From Hymenopus coronatus (taxonomy: Eukaryota > Arthropoda > Insecta > Mantodea > Hymenopodidae): 64,000 nt of DNA. The first letter of the stretch is position 1, and each line of letters starts with the position of its first letter. The stretch spans positions 18,796,501 through 18,860,500 of the forward strand of contig CM060899.1 in the NCBI GenBank assembly GCA_030762935.1. Reading direction: 5' to 3'. The notes below the pieces were generated by a model. That model saw nothing but the letters and a program-made list of their open reading frames with translations. It was not told the DNA's origin and made no database searches. Positions 27,391 to 38,600 of the stretch are shown here, piece by piece. Position numbers and translations under genes: made by a program.

Positions 27391-27532
27391 CTTTTTCGTC
27401 GGCATCATTATTATCTACTGCAAGGTGGGTCGGTAATGTGCCATTCCGACTTCACTCCCAAGTCGTCAACCAACGTTTCGTTTTCTTTTTCCCTTATGTT
27501 CCGATACATATCTAGCTGGTCTAATGGTGTCA
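27391..27532. other. Short intervening DNA, nothing recognised
   Basis: About 140 bp between two DR1 copies with no recognisable element. Confidence 0.4.
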
Positions 27533-28368
27533 TTTTTACTTTCTGTACACGTACTATGTACAAAGTGTATAGAGGAGATATTGCATTACACCCACAAATT
27601 CGAGATTTCACCGGAAATATCTGTCCAAAATTTTTTTTTGAAAAAAGGCCCCTGCGTGTGTGCGTGTGTCTTTGGACAGCATAGCTCAAAAACGAAAACA
27701 CCGTTAAATACCAAAATTAGTATTTAAGTTCAGTATCTTCCAAGGATGTGATACGAAGATTTTCAAGAAAATCACACCACTCCAAACTACCCTTTAAATG
27801 GAAAAAATTGTCCAAATTTTGATTTTCTCAAAAATGGCTCTAATGATTTTCATTAAAATTTCTCACATTTAAGATATTTACATAACAAATAAAATGTATA
27901 TCTGAATTTTCTGGGAATAACCTCTGAAGACCTCTTTATTCTGGATCATTTTTATTGAATTTTGCATAACTGGTAAACCGTAAGAGGTAGACAGAAGTTT
28001 ACCCCACAAAAAATGTAGATCACGATAAAGCACACAATTTATGTTATACAATTTCTTTCCTGGAGTTGATCGTTTTTTAGATATTCCTTGTGATTGGTTT
28101 CATCTTTAAAAACTTATACTTTTCTCATACAGGAATTTGTCAATTCCTGTCCATACAAACAAATGAACTTCAGTCACATAGTAGCCAACTTTTGACTATC
28201 ACTTTAACATGTGGTATTCCCTTATTTCGTTTCTACTTACAAGGAAGCAAGTATTAAGACCATTTATGTTAATTTTTTCTCAATTAGCATGAAGTTAGGG
28301 CTTTTTAACTATGGTTTGATGCAGAGATGTAGAGAAAGTCATGTGAATGAAACACATCAGATTTTTTT
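27533..28368 (+). repeat. DR1 copy, near full length
   Basis: Runs from TTTTTACTTTCTGTACACGT to ATGAAACACATCAGATTTTT. The short GTGTGTGCGTGTG core lies at about 27657-27672. Open frames on both strands here (96-105 codons) are chance frames through the repeat. Confidence 0.88.
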
Positions 28369-28705
28369 TTGCAGCGTTAAACTTACAGAAACATTCCTTT
28401 TTATTTGTTTCAGTTTTAAGCTATTAACAATTTTCTCAGACGGGAGTTCATCTTTCTTTTATACACATAATATATATTTATATACATCTTATATCCTGGC
28501 CAGACAAAGCAAAAATCAGATTTGAATTGTGTTACATAGCGATCAGTTTTATAAAAATTTGATTATCACTTTAGCCTTGTATATCATCTTATTTCTCTTC
28601 TACTTCCAAGGAAATAATAGAAGATTTTCTGCTTATGTTTATAAAGGTGTAATCTTTTGTAATATTAATTTGTAGAGGAAGTCATGTGAAAGGAAAATAA
28701 CAGAC
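28369..28705 (+). repeat. DR1-related partial copy, divergent 3' part
   Basis: Starts inside the TTTGTTTCAGTTTTAAGC block and continues through a divergent version of the 3' region to GTCATGTGAAAGGAAAATAA. It is fused head-to-tail with the copies on both sides. Confidence 0.7.
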
Positions 28706-29488
28706 TTTTTACTTTCTCTACACGTACTATGCCATAGTGTATAGAGAAGGTATGGCATTCGACCCAAAAATTCGATACCGAGAAATACATTTTTAGGAAA
28801 AGGTCCATGTGAGTGTGTCTGTGAGTCTGTGGACAGTATAGCTCAAAAGCAAAAAGACCGTTGATACCAAATTCGGTATTTAAGTTTGGTATCTTTCAAG
28901 GACTGGACAAGATAATTTCCCAGTAAATCCCCCCAACCCCAACTACCCTTTTCATGAAAAATTTTGCGAGAATTTTGAATTTCTCAAAAATGGCACCAAC
29001 TATTTTGATTAAAATATGGTATATTAAATATATTTACTTGACAATTAAAATGTATATCTTGAATTTTTTGGGAATAGACTCTGAAGACTTCTTAATTCTG
29101 GATGACTTTTGCCGAATTTTGCTTAACTGCTAAACGGTAAGAGATAGACAACAGTTTACTGCATAGAAAATGTAGAGCACGTTAAAACAAACAATTTATG
29201 TTATACAATTTTTTTCGTGGAGTTGATCGTTTTTTAGTTATTCATTGTTTTTTATTTCACCTTTCAAAAACTTATATTTTCTCATACCGGAATTTGTCAA
29301 CTCCTGTTCATGTAAACAAAGGAATTTCCGTCACATAGCAACCAGTCTTTGACTATCACTTTAACCTATGGTACTCCCTTATTTCGCTCCTACTTACAAG
29401 GAAGCAAGTAATAAAACTATTTCTGGCATTTTTTTTCTCGATTAGCATGAAGTAAATAGAAGCATAAGCTTTTTAACAATAATTTGTT
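28706..29488 (+). repeat. DR1 copy, near full length
   Basis: Starts TTTTTACTTTCTCTACACGT and runs to AATAATTTGTTT. It loses the final hairpin, where sequence jumps into the middle of a second copy. Confidence 0.85.
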
Positions 29489-29809
29489 TCAGTTTTAAGC
29501 TACTTAAAACGTTTCTCAAACGGGAGGTCATTTTTCGTTTCATTTCTCTCTCTCTCTTCCTTTCTTTCTTTGTTTTTTTAAATCCTATCCATGCAAAGTG
29601 AAAGCTAAATTTCAACTGTATCACATTGTGGCCAGCTTTATAAAAACTTGACTATCGCGTTTGCCTAGTGTGTTACTTTATTTCTATTCTGCTTAAAGAA
29701 ACTAATACAAGATTTTCTGCTTATGTTTTTATAGATTATATATACATAAAGCAGTAATAATTTGTAATATTACTTTCTAGAGGCAGTAATGGTAAAGTAA
29801 AACATTAGA
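29489..29809 (+). repeat. DR1-related partial copy with CT-rich tract
   Basis: Joined to the previous copy at a TTTCAGTTTTAAGC breakpoint. Contains a CTCTCT/TTTCTTTC tract near 29543-29572 and ends just before the next copy at 29810. Confidence 0.7.
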
Positions 29810-30613
29810 TTTTTACTCTCTCTACACATACTATGTACATAAGAGTTCAGAGAAGGTATTGTATTATACCCAAATATTCGATACCTAGATTTCACCGGAA
29901 ATACGTGTTTTTAAGTCCCCAAAAAGCATTTCTGGAAAAACGTCCGTGTGTGTATGTGTGCGCGCACGTGTTTGTGTGGGAGGGCTGTGGACAAGACCGT
30001 TAAATACGAAACTTGGTATTTAAGTTCAGTATCTTCTAAGTATTCGACACGAAGATTTTCAAGAAAATCGTCTCATCCCAAACTACCATTTACATGGAAA
30101 GATTTTCAAAAATTTTATTTTACTCAAAAATGACTCTAACGATTTTGATTAAAATATCGTATACTAAACATATTTACATGACAAATGAAATGTATATTTT
30201 TAATTTTCTGGGACTAGGCTCTAAAAACCTCTGTTTTCTGGATGACTTTTATTGAATTTTGCATAATTGGTAAACCGCAATAGATAGACAAAATATGTAG
30301 TTCATTATAAAACACAGAATTTATGTTATACATGATTTTCGTGGAGTGGATTCTTTTTGAGATATTCATTGCTATTAGTTTCAGCTATAAAATATTTATG
30401 CTTTTCTCATACGGGAATTGGTCAACTCCTGTCCATAGAAACTTCAGTCACATAGCAACCAGCTTTTGACCATCACTTTAACCTATGGTATTCCCTTATT
30501 TCGCTTCTACTTACAAGGAAGCAAGTAATAAGACTATTTCTGCTAATTTGTCTCGAGTAGACCTCTCAGAATTCTTTTTTCTCTTTCTCAAACGGGAGGT
30601 CATCTTTTGTTTC

Positions 30614-30651
<38 letters not shown>

Positions 30652-30693
30652 TTTTTTAATCCTAGCCATACAAAGCAAAAACCAAATTGCAAC
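29810..30693 (+). repeat. DR1 copy with 3' chimeric end and (TC)n tract
   Basis: Starts TTTTTACTCTCTCTACACAT. Its GT-rich core near 29946-29982 is longer than in neighbouring copies and includes a GTGCGCGCAC palindrome. The 3' end switches to the CAAACGGGAGGTC version and holds a perfect (TC)n tract near 30617-30646. Confidence 0.8.
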
Positions 30694-31396
30694 TTTTTAC
30701 TTTCTCTACACGCACCATGTATAGAGAAGATATTGCACTCCACCCAAAAATTCGATACCGAGATTTCACCGGGAATATATGTTTTTGGGTCGCTTATATC
30801 CAAAAAAAGCATTTTCACAAAAAGGTCCATATGAGTGTGTGTCAGTGTGTCTGTGAACACGATAACTCAAAAACGAAAAGTCGGTAAAATACCAAACTTG
30901 GTATTTAAGTTTAGTATCTTCCAGGGATGCGACACGAAAGTTTTGAGAAAAATCCCCCCGCCCCAAACTACACTTAACATGGAAGTTTTTTCGAAAATTT
31001 TGATTTTTGCAAAAATCGCTCTAACGATTTTGATTAAAATATCAAATATTAAAGATATTTATCTGAAAAACAAAATGTATATTTTGAGTTTTCTGGGAAT
31101 AGCCTCTGAAGACTACTTTATTCTGGACGAATTTTACGGTATTTTGCATAACTGCTATACCGTAAGACTTAGATGAAAACTTACTACACAAGAAATGTAG
31201 AGCACGTTAAAACTCACAATCTATGTTATATACATTTTTTTCGTGGAGTTGATCGTTTTTAGACATTCGTTGTTTTTGTTTTCGGCTATGAAAAACTTAC
31301 TTTTCTCATACAAGAATTTGTTAACTCCTGTTCATATCTAAAAACAAAGGGACTTTAGTTACATAGCAAGCAGCTTTTGGCTATCATTTTAATCTT
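30694..31396 (+). repeat. DR1 copy, 3' part removed by SINE insertion
   Basis: Starts TTTTTACTTTCTCTACACGC and is intact through the palindrome and middle. It stops at GGCTATCATTTTAATCTT, where the tRNA-like SINE begins. The remaining 3' part does not resume after the insertion. Confidence 0.85.
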
Positions 31397-31573
31397 GCCG
31401 GTCCCCATGGGTGCGCAGGCCAAAGCGTCTCGCTTTGGTGTTTCGCAGCGCAGGGGATCGTGGGTTCGAGTCCCGCCTTGGGCATGGGTGTTGTATGTTT
31501 GTGTATGTGTGTGTAAAAAGTAAAACAGAAATTCAGTAAGCATAAAGTAATCAAACTAAACAAATTAGGTAAG
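31397..31573 (+). mobile_element. tRNA-derived SINE (tRNA-like head)
   Basis: A tRNA-like domain is followed by a short GT- and A-rich tail. A T arm is clear: stem GTGGG/CCCGC (31460-31464 and 31472-31476) closes loop TTCGAGT, containing the B-box core GGTTCGAGTCC. An anticodon-like hairpin has an 8-bp stem CCAAAGCG/CGCTTTGG (31420-31438) around TCT. The acceptor stem is not complementary over seven pairs and the loop is too small for an anticodon loop, so a working tRNA gene is unlikely. Pol III-transcribed SINEs have such heads. The insertion interrupts a DR1 copy. The 3' boundary is approximate. Confidence 0.7.
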
Positions 31574-32423
31574 AAATCTGATGTGTACGATTCACATGAC
31601 TTTCTCTATATCTCTGTAAATTATTATTGTTAGTAACCTTATCTTTTATTTATTTCATGCAAATCGAGAAAAATTAGCAGAAATAATCTTATTTCTTGCT
31701 TTATTGTAAGTAGGAGCGAAATAAGGGAGTACCATTCGTTAAAGTGAAAGCCAAAAGCTGGTTGCTATGTGACTGATGTTCCTTTGTTTGTATGGACAGG
31801 CGTTGACAAAGTTTATCAAAGCTGAAACCAAGAAAAAGGAATATCTCAAAAACGATCAACTCCACGAAAAAAATGTATATAACATAAATTGTGTGTTTTA
31901 ACGTGCTCTACATTTTTTGTGGGTTAAGTTTTTGTCCATCTCTTACGGTTTAGTAGTTATGAAAAATTCATCCAGAATAAAGTAATCTTCAGAGGCTATT
32001 CCCAGAAAATTCAAAATATGCATTTTATTTGTCAGGTAATTAGCTTTAATATACGACATTTTAATCAAAATCGTTACAGCCATTTTTTAGAAAATCAAAA
32101 TTTTCGAAAAAAGTTCAATGTAAAGGGTAGTTTAGGGTGGGGGGAGTTTTCTCAAAATCTTCGTGTCGCATCCCTGGAGGATACTAAGCTTAAATACCAA
32201 GTTTGGTATTTTACCGACTTTTCGTTTTTGAGTTATCGTGTTCACAGACACACGGACACACGGACACACACACACGGACCTTTTTCTGAAAATGCTTTTT
32301 ATGGATACAGGGGACCCTAAAACATATATTTCGGGTGAAATTTCGGTATCGAATTTTTTGGTGGAGTGCAATACATTCTCTATTCACTATGTACATAGTG
32401 AGTATAGAGAAAGTAATAAAAAG
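31574..32423 (-). repeat. DR1 copy, full length, inverted
   Basis: Begins with the inverted 3' hairpin (AAATCTGATGTGTACGATTC) and ends with the terminal palindrome and GTATAGAGAAAGTAATAAA. Its core reads as CACACGGACACACGGACACA near 32250. Confidence 0.92.
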
Positions 32424-32474
32424 TAGGGTATACAGCGTCGGAGTCCCGACCAGACTCCGGAAAAAAAAAAAAAA
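32424..32474 (+). mobile_element. Tiny hairpin plus poly(A) insertion
   Basis: A 37-nt sequence holds a hairpin (CGGAGTC at 32439-32445, GACTCCG at 32453-32459) and is followed directly by 14 A residues. It sits between two DR1 copies. The hairpin-then-A(n) layout is typical of the 3' end of a heavily 5'-truncated retroposon. The source element is not identified. Confidence 0.45.
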
Positions 32475-32645
32475 TCTATAATACTGCATTATTTCGCTTA
32501 TACTTACAAGGAAACAAGTAATAAGGTTATTTCTGCTGATTTGTTCTCAAGTAGCATGAAATAAATAGAGGCATAAACTTCTTAACAATAATTTGTTACA
32601 GAGATGTAGAGAAAGGCATGTGAATGATACACATCAGATTTTTCA
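32475..32645 (+). repeat. DR1 partial copy (3' end)
   Basis: Covers the CTTACAAGGAAACAAGTAAT block to the terminal hairpin and ACACATCAGATTTTT. Confidence 0.8.
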
Positions 32646-32683
32646 CATTGTGGCCATCTTTATAAAATATTTGACTACCGCTT

Positions 32684-33546
32684 TTTACTTTCTCTATACT
32701 CACTATGTACATATTGAATAGAGAATGTATTGCACTCCACCAAAAAATTCGATACCGAGATTTCACCGGAAATATATGTTTTAGGGTTCCCTGTATCTAA
32801 AAAAAAGTATTTTCAGAAAAAGGTCCGTGTGTGTGTCCATGTGTCCGTGTGTCTGTGAACACGATAACTCAAAAACGAAAAGTCGGTAAAATACCGAACT
32901 TGGTATTTAAGTTTAGTATCTTCCAGGGATGCGACACGAAGATTTTGAGAAAAATCCCCCTACCCCAAACTACCCTTTACATGGAACTTTTTTCGAAAAT
33001 TTCGATTTTCTCAAAAATGGCTCTAACAATTTTGATTAAAATTTCGTATATTAAAGTTATTTACCTGACAAATAAAATGTATATTTTGAATTTTCTGGGA
33101 ATAGCCTCTGAAGACTACTTTACTCTGGATGAATTTTTCATAATTACTAAACCGTAAGATATGGACAAAAACTTAATAGACAAAAAGTGAAGAGCACATT
33201 AAAATACACAATTTATGTTATATACATTTTTTCGTGCAGTTGATCGTTTTTGAGATATTCCTTTTTCTTGGTTTCAGCTTTGAAAAACTTATACTTTTCT
33301 CATACAGGAATTTGTCAGCTCCTGTCCATACAAAGGAACATCAGTCACATAGCAACCAGCTTTTGGCTTTCACTTTAACCTATGGTACTCCCTTATTTCG
33401 GTTCTACTTACAATAAAGCAGGAAATAAGACTATTTCTGCTAATTTTTTCTGATCAGCATAAAGTAAATAGAAGTATAGGCTTTTTAAGAATAATTTGTT
33501 GCATGGATATAGAGAAAGTCATGTGAATGGTACACATCAGATTTTT
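32684..33546 (+). repeat. DR1 copy, full length
   Basis: Complete from TTTTTACTTTCTCTATACTC to ACACATCAGATTTTTCC, 863 bp. It is a good reference copy: terminal palindrome, GTGTGTGTCC core near 32828-32860, AATACC/TTGGTATT palindrome near 32890, CCCCCTACCCC block and 3' hairpin are all present. Confidence 0.93.
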
Positions 33547-33690
33547 CCTGGTGTATTGCTTTATTTCCTTTCTCTTAAAAGGAACTAATACAAGATTTGC
33601 TGCTTATTTTTATCTGGATAAAAGATATAGATAAGGAGTAATCTTTTGTAATATTAGTTGCATGTGTAAGTAAAACATCATAATTTTTTT
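33547..33690 (+). repeat. DR1-related 3' fragment
   Basis: Resembles the divergent 3' region at 28560-28700 (AACTAATACAAGATTTGCTG and nearby sequence). It ends in a T-run next to unrelated sequence. Confidence 0.6.
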
Positions 33691-34369
33691 ATTGTTGGGC
33701 GCTAATAGAGTAAATCTGTCGCTAACGCAGGACTAAAAGTCGTTGGAAATAGCGACAAAGTCGCCAAGTTGGCAACAGTGAGTGCAGCCAACCTTAACGT
33801 AAGCCTCTTAACTGTTTCGAGATCCCGCTCTTCTTTCCTTGCCATTACCCCTCTGGGGGGCGGGGGACGGGAACGGTATTAGGACAGATTAAAACTTACC
33901 GTCTGCTGGCAACGGAGCTGCAGGTTCTATCAGTTCTGAGAACAATAATACAACAACCCCCAGATATCAAGGATGTAAAGAGCCGTGAAATACGATATTA
34001 ATTTCTCTCCAACTCGTTTCTCCTCAAGTACGCTATGCACGTTACGCTCGTGTTTCAATTTATTACTGCGGTAATGCACTCTAGAAACTATGCGGTGCGT
34101 TAGACCTTAAGTTACAACATTTTTCGGAAAGTTTTCCTCAGCTCTTCAAACTTTATTTAATTAACTTCAATAAATCTGCGCAGGTAGGGGCTGATACCCG
34201 TATAATCGCCTTATAGCAAATTTATGGTAATGTCCAATGAATTTAGTCCCAAGAGAAGTTTATGACGCTGCTAGAAAATATGGTAAGTTCAGCTGTTTCT
34301 GATTCACACATGCGGTAATTTTCAAAAAGAGAATAAAGCTGAGTTCATACTACAGATAAATCATGCCAA
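33691..34369. other. Higher-complexity DNA, no gene recognised
   Basis: About 680 bp of less AT-biased sequence with a G-rich tract (GGGGGGCGGGGGACGGGA near 33853). No long open frame, RNA gene or transposon signature was seen. It could be an unrecognised insertion in the repeat mosaic. Confidence 0.5.
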
Positions 34370-34393
34370 TTTTTATTTTTTCTACACGTACTA

Positions 34394-35200
34394 AAAATAA
34401 AATAAAATAAAATCTGCAATACAACATCCTGGCATCTTGTTCCCTATACCAGGCTGTCTATTGCAAACTTTATAATTTATTTCCCACTTTTAAATTACTG
34501 TTATACATCATTATTTTACAGATAATACTTATATACTAATAACTCAAAATTTAATTTAAAACAAAAACAAATTAATATAAACTGAAATAAGTTCCAACCA
34601 TAAAACAACTTTCACTAACACCAAATCATCTATTATTAATTACTGGAATCCAGTAACACAAATAACTGGTAACCAGCTATTTACCCATAAAACTATGCTC
34701 TAGATTATTAAGATAAATGAAAAACTAATCCTATACTACTGGTATCCAGCAGAATATGCACTGGTAACCAGCGCAACTAAATAATTATATTATACAATAA
34801 TTTCTTTACATTGTAGTAAACTATAGTAAATTGTCTTTTACTTCCTTTGGTTAATATCTGTTACTAATTATACCTATTCTTTTACATCATCATTACACTA
34901 AACTCACTGTATTTAACTTTATAACACTATTTAGCACTTCACTAACACTTGCTCCTCAACGTCATCTCCCCTTGCCTCCTACTGTCCACCGCCAGAAGCC
35001 CATAATCCACCATTCCTGCTCTCACACGCCCTCTGCATCCCTCTTATCACTCTGGTCTACACCGGCTCCTTCTTCGCCTCCTTCTACTATGCTCGACTCT
35101 CCTTCATCTTCCATTAGTCTCCAGTCTCCATTTAGAGTTACTTTGCATTATTTATTCTTCCTCTTCTTCCTATGAACTTTCTCCCTTGGGTTCATAGTTA
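34394..35200. mobile_element. 807-bp insertion into the 5' end of a DR1 copy
   Basis: The DR1 terminus is cut here and repeated on both sides: TTTTCTACACGTACTA at 34378-34393 and TTTTCTACAGGTACTA at 35201-35216 (15 of 16 identical), as expected for a target-site duplication. The insert starts with AAAAT repeats, has an AT-rich part with four CTGGTAACCAG-type palindromes (34644-34772), and ends with a CT-rich part. No recognisable protein is encoded; the 67-codon frame at 34972-35175 is low complexity. Element class and orientation are unknown. Confidence 0.6.
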
Positions 35201-36053
35201 TTTTCTACAGGTACTATATACATACCGTATAGAGAAGGAATTGCATACCCTCCAAAAATTCGATACCGAGTTTTCACCGGAAATTCACACTTTAGGGTCC
35301 CCTGCAACCAAAAAAAGCATTTTTGGAAAAAGGTGCGTGTGTCTGTCAACACGATAAATCAAAAATAAAAAGTCACTAAAATACCAAACTTGGTATTTAA
35401 GTTCGGTATCGTCCAGGGATGCAACACGAAGATTTTGAGAAAAATCCCCCCACTACAAACTACCCTTTACCATAAACTTTTTTCGAAAATGTTAATTTTC
35501 TAAAAAAATGTCTCCAATAATTTTGATAAAAGTAAGGTATATTAAATATATTTACCTGATAAATAAAAAGTTTATCTTGAATTTTCTAGAAATATCTTCT
35601 AAAGGTTACTTTATTCTGGAGGAATTCTACGGACTTTTGCATAATTGTTAAACTGTAAGAGATGCACAAAAACTTACCACACAAAAATTGTAGAGCACGT
35701 TAAAACACACAAATTATGTTATACACATTTTTTTGTGGAGTTGATCGTTTTTGAGGTATTCCTTGTTTTTTGTTCCAGCTTTAAAAAACTTACACTTTTC
35801 AAATACAGGAATTTGTCAACTCCTGTCCATACGAACAAAGGAACTTCAATCACATAGCAACCAGCTTTTGACAATCACTTTAACCTATGGTACTCCCTTA
35901 TTTCGCTTCTACTTACAAGGAAGCAAGTAATAAGACTATTTCTGCTAAATTTTTTTCGATTAGCATGAAGTAAATAGAAGCATAAGCTTTTTTAACAATA
36001 ATTTGTAGCATCGATGTAGAGAAAGTCATTTAAATGGAACACATCACATTTTT
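35198..36053 (+). repeat. DR1 copy, full length (5' end duplicated by insertion)
   Basis: Continues from the duplicated TTTTCTACAGGTACTA to ACATCACATTTTT. The end is joined directly to a transposase relic. Confidence 0.9.
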
Positions 36054-36587
36054 ATTTATGGGGCCACTTGAAAAATAAGCTATTGAAAACTATTCCCCAC
36101 ACGTTAAACGATTTAAAACAAAATATCAAGAAAGAAATTAACGCTGTTTCAGAAGCTGAGTTGTTGTGTTAGAATGAACATTTTCTCAGAAGATGCCGTA
36201 GATGTATTGATGCAGATGGACGGCATTTCCAACATCTCCTGTAATAAGGCATGTTTTGTGTTTATCGTGATAATTTTTATTATATTTGACTTCACGCACG
36301 TGAATTGGGTGACGGGCTGTGCGACTGCCAGTCAAGTGTAGAGTTCGTGACCAGGAGATGGACGGCCAAGTTTTGTAGCGTACTTACTCTAGAATGGTAC
36401 GCTGTGAACCACAGCAGTTAAAGAACGTACGTAAATAAACTTTGTTCTTGTGGTGTATGTATTTTTTAAGACCAAATATCAAAATCGATTTCGGTGCTGA
36501 TTTGAAAATAAGAGGACTAGTTTGTAGTTTTCAAAAGTTTTCATGGAATAGTACCAATGTTAAAGTTCTCTGGAGTGTCAAATAAAA
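36054..36587 (+). mobile_element. Tc1/mariner-type transposon 3' end, relic 1
   Basis: Contains the C-terminal coding end of a transposase followed by about 340 bp of non-coding tail ending in TCTGGAGTGTCAAATAAAAA. The tail is shared with relic 2 at 38.1-38.6 kb and in part with 37099-37250, which defines one element family. The 5' part of the element is absent; the relic begins at the end of a DR1 copy. Confidence 0.75.
36059..36244 (+). pseudogene. Transposase C-terminus, Tc1/mariner superfamily relic
   Basis: The frame reads WGHLKNKLLKTIPHTL, then DLKQNIKKEI, then SEAELLC, an in-frame TAG at 36170-36172, and NEHFLRRCRRCID, ending HFQHLL and TAA at 36242-36244. The WG-x-LK start and R-RC--CID-x-G-x-HFQHLL ending is the pattern seen at the C-terminus of Tc1/mariner-like DDE transposases, after the last catalytic residue. 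In an intact enzyme this part follows the catalytic core and the protein acts in transposition. Only about 61 codons remain, no catalytic residues are present, and the TAG breaks the frame, so it is dead. Confidence 0.75.
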
Positions 36588-37098
36588 AATATGATATTTT
36601 CCATTCACATGACTTTCTCTACATCTCTAAACAATTATTATTAAAAAAAAAAAAAAAGCTTATGCTTCTATTCACTTCATGCTAATCGAAAGAAATAGAA
36701 GAAATAATCTTTACTTGCTTCCTTGTTAAGTAGAAGCGAAATAAGGGAGTACCATAGGTTAAAGTGAAAGCCAAAAGCTGGTTGCTATGTGACTGAAGCT
36801 CATTTGTTTATATGGACAGGAGTTGACATTGAGAAAAGAATAAGTATTTTAAAGCTGAAACTAAAAAGCAAGGAATACCTCAAAAGCGATCAACTCCACG
36901 AAAAAAATGTATATAACATAATTTGTGTGTTTTAACGTGCTCTACATTTTTGTGCGCTAAGTTTTTGTACATCTCTTACGGTTTATTATTTATGCAAAAT
37001 TCCGTAAAATTCATTCAGAAGCTGTTCCCAGATAATTCAAAATATACATTTTATTTGTCATGTAAATATCTTTAATATAAGATATTTTAATCAACATA
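36588..37098 (-). repeat. DR1 partial copy, inverted
   Basis: Begins with the inverted 3' hairpin and stops at GATATTTTAATCAACA, lacking the palindrome, GT-rich core and terminal palindrome half. A 15-bp A-run lies near 36643. Confidence 0.85.
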
Positions 37099-37250
37099 CT
37101 TTATTCTGACAGGCCCTGTGTTTGCCAGCCTAGGATAGAGTACGTGACCGGGAGAAGGGCCGTGCGCTGACGGCCAAGTTTTGTTGCATACTCATTGTAG
37201 AATGCTATGCTGAGAACCGCAGCAGTTTAAGAACGTACATAAATAAAACG
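37099..37250 (+). mobile_element. Tc1/mariner-type relic tail fragment (third copy)
   Basis: Shares ACGGCCAAGTTTTGTTGCAT and GAACGTACATAAATAAAAC with relics 1 and 2 but lacks the coding part. It sits between a truncated inverted DR1 and a plus-strand DR1. Confidence 0.65.
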
Positions 37251-38095
37251 TTTTGCTTTCTCTACACGTACTATTACATAGAGTATAAAGAAGGTGTAGC
37301 AATCCACCCAATAATTCCATACCGAGGTTTCACCGGAAGTACATGTTTTGGGTCCCCCTAAATCCAAAAAAAAAAAAAAAAAATTACAAAAAGGTCCATG
37401 TTTGTGTGTCTGTGCATCTGTGGACAGCAAAAGACCGTTGAATACCAAACTTGGTATTTAAGTTTGGTATCTTCCAAGGATGCAACATGAAGGTTTTCAA
37501 TAAAATCCCCCCACTCCAAACTACAGTTTACATGGAAAAAAATCCACAAATTTTGATTTTCTCAAAAGTGGCTCTAAAAATGTTGATTAAAATCTCTTTT
37601 AAGATATTTACATGTCAAATAAAGCATATATCTTGAATTTCCTGGGAATAGCCTCTGAGGACTAATTTATTCCACATGAATTTTACAAAATGTTGCATAA
37701 ATGCTAAACCGTAAGTGATGTACAAAAACTTACTACATAAATAATGCAGAGCACCTTAAAACACACAATTTATATTTTATACATTTTTTCGTGTAGTTGG
37801 TCGTTTTAAGATATTCCTTGTTTTCGGTTTCAGCTGTAAAAAACGTATACTTTTCTCATACAGGAATTTGTCAACTTCTGTTCATACAACTTCATTCACA
37901 TAGTAACCAGCTTTTGACTATCACTTTCATTTATGGTACTAACTTATTTCTCCTTTACTTACAAGGAAGTAAGTAATAAGACTATTTTACTAATTGTTCT
38001 TGATTAGGATGAAGTAAATATAAGGAAAAGTTTTTCAACAAACATTTGTTGCAGAGGTGTAGAGAATGTGATGTGAATGGAAGACATCAGATTTT
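37251..38095 (+). repeat. DR1 copy, full length
   Basis: Complete from TTTTGCTTTCTCTACACGTA to GAAGACATCAGATTTT. Its GT-rich core is short and is preceded by an A-run near 37367-37383. Its 3' end joins transposase relic 2 at the same DR1 position as in relic 1. Confidence 0.9.
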
Positions 38096-38600
38096 AATCA
38101 TGGGGCCACTTGAAAAATAAACTATTGAAAACTGATCCCCCACACGTTAGAAGAATTAAAACAAAATATCAAGACCGAAATTTTCTCTATTTTGGAAGCT
38201 GAGCTAATGTGTTGAATGAACATTTCCTCAGAAGATGCCGTAGATGTATTGATGCATTTTCAGCATCTCCTGTGATAAGGTATGTTTTGTGTTTATTCTG
38301 ATATTTTATCTGACACCCAGGCATGTGAGATTGGGTGACTGGCCGGCGACCGAGAGCCAAGTGTAGGGTAGACGGACCGTGCGCCTAACGGCCAAGTTTT
38401 TTAGTATACTTATTGTAGAATGGTACGCTGACACCCGCAGCAGTTTTACTAGCGTACACAAATAAAACTGTTTTAATCTCAAACCCAATTTCGCTGCTGA
38501 TTTGGAAACAGAGGACACATATGCAGTTTTCAAAAGCATGTTTTATATCGCATGGAGTGGAACCCATGTAAAAGTTATCTGGAGTGTCAAATAAAAAAGA
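38096..38600 (+). mobile_element. Tc1/mariner-type transposon 3' end, relic 2
   Basis: Same layout as relic 1: transposase tail, then a non-coding tail ending CTGGAGTGTCAAATAAAAAA. It differs by several indels, including loss of about 16 bp in the coding part, so it diverged independently. Confidence 0.75.
38101..38275 (+). pseudogene. Transposase C-terminus, frameshifted relic
   Basis: The start WGHLKNKLLKT matches relic 1; the frame then shifts into PHTLEELKQNIKTEI and SILEAELMC, meets a stop, shifts again into NEHFLRRCRRCID, and ends near HFQHLL with a stop at 38273-38275. The frame breaks and the internal deletion relative to relic 1 make it clearly non-functional. Assignment to the Tc1/mariner superfamily rests on the same C-terminal pattern. 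Confidence 0.7.

Noticed and set aside
27367..27727. Overlapping 67-105 codon frames on both strands
   Set aside because: They lie within or across a DR1 copy, are not shared by other copies, and show no domain.
31397..31490. Functional tRNA gene
   Set aside because: T arm and one hairpin are good, but the acceptor stem does not pair over seven positions and the anticodon loop is not seven nucleotides with T33.
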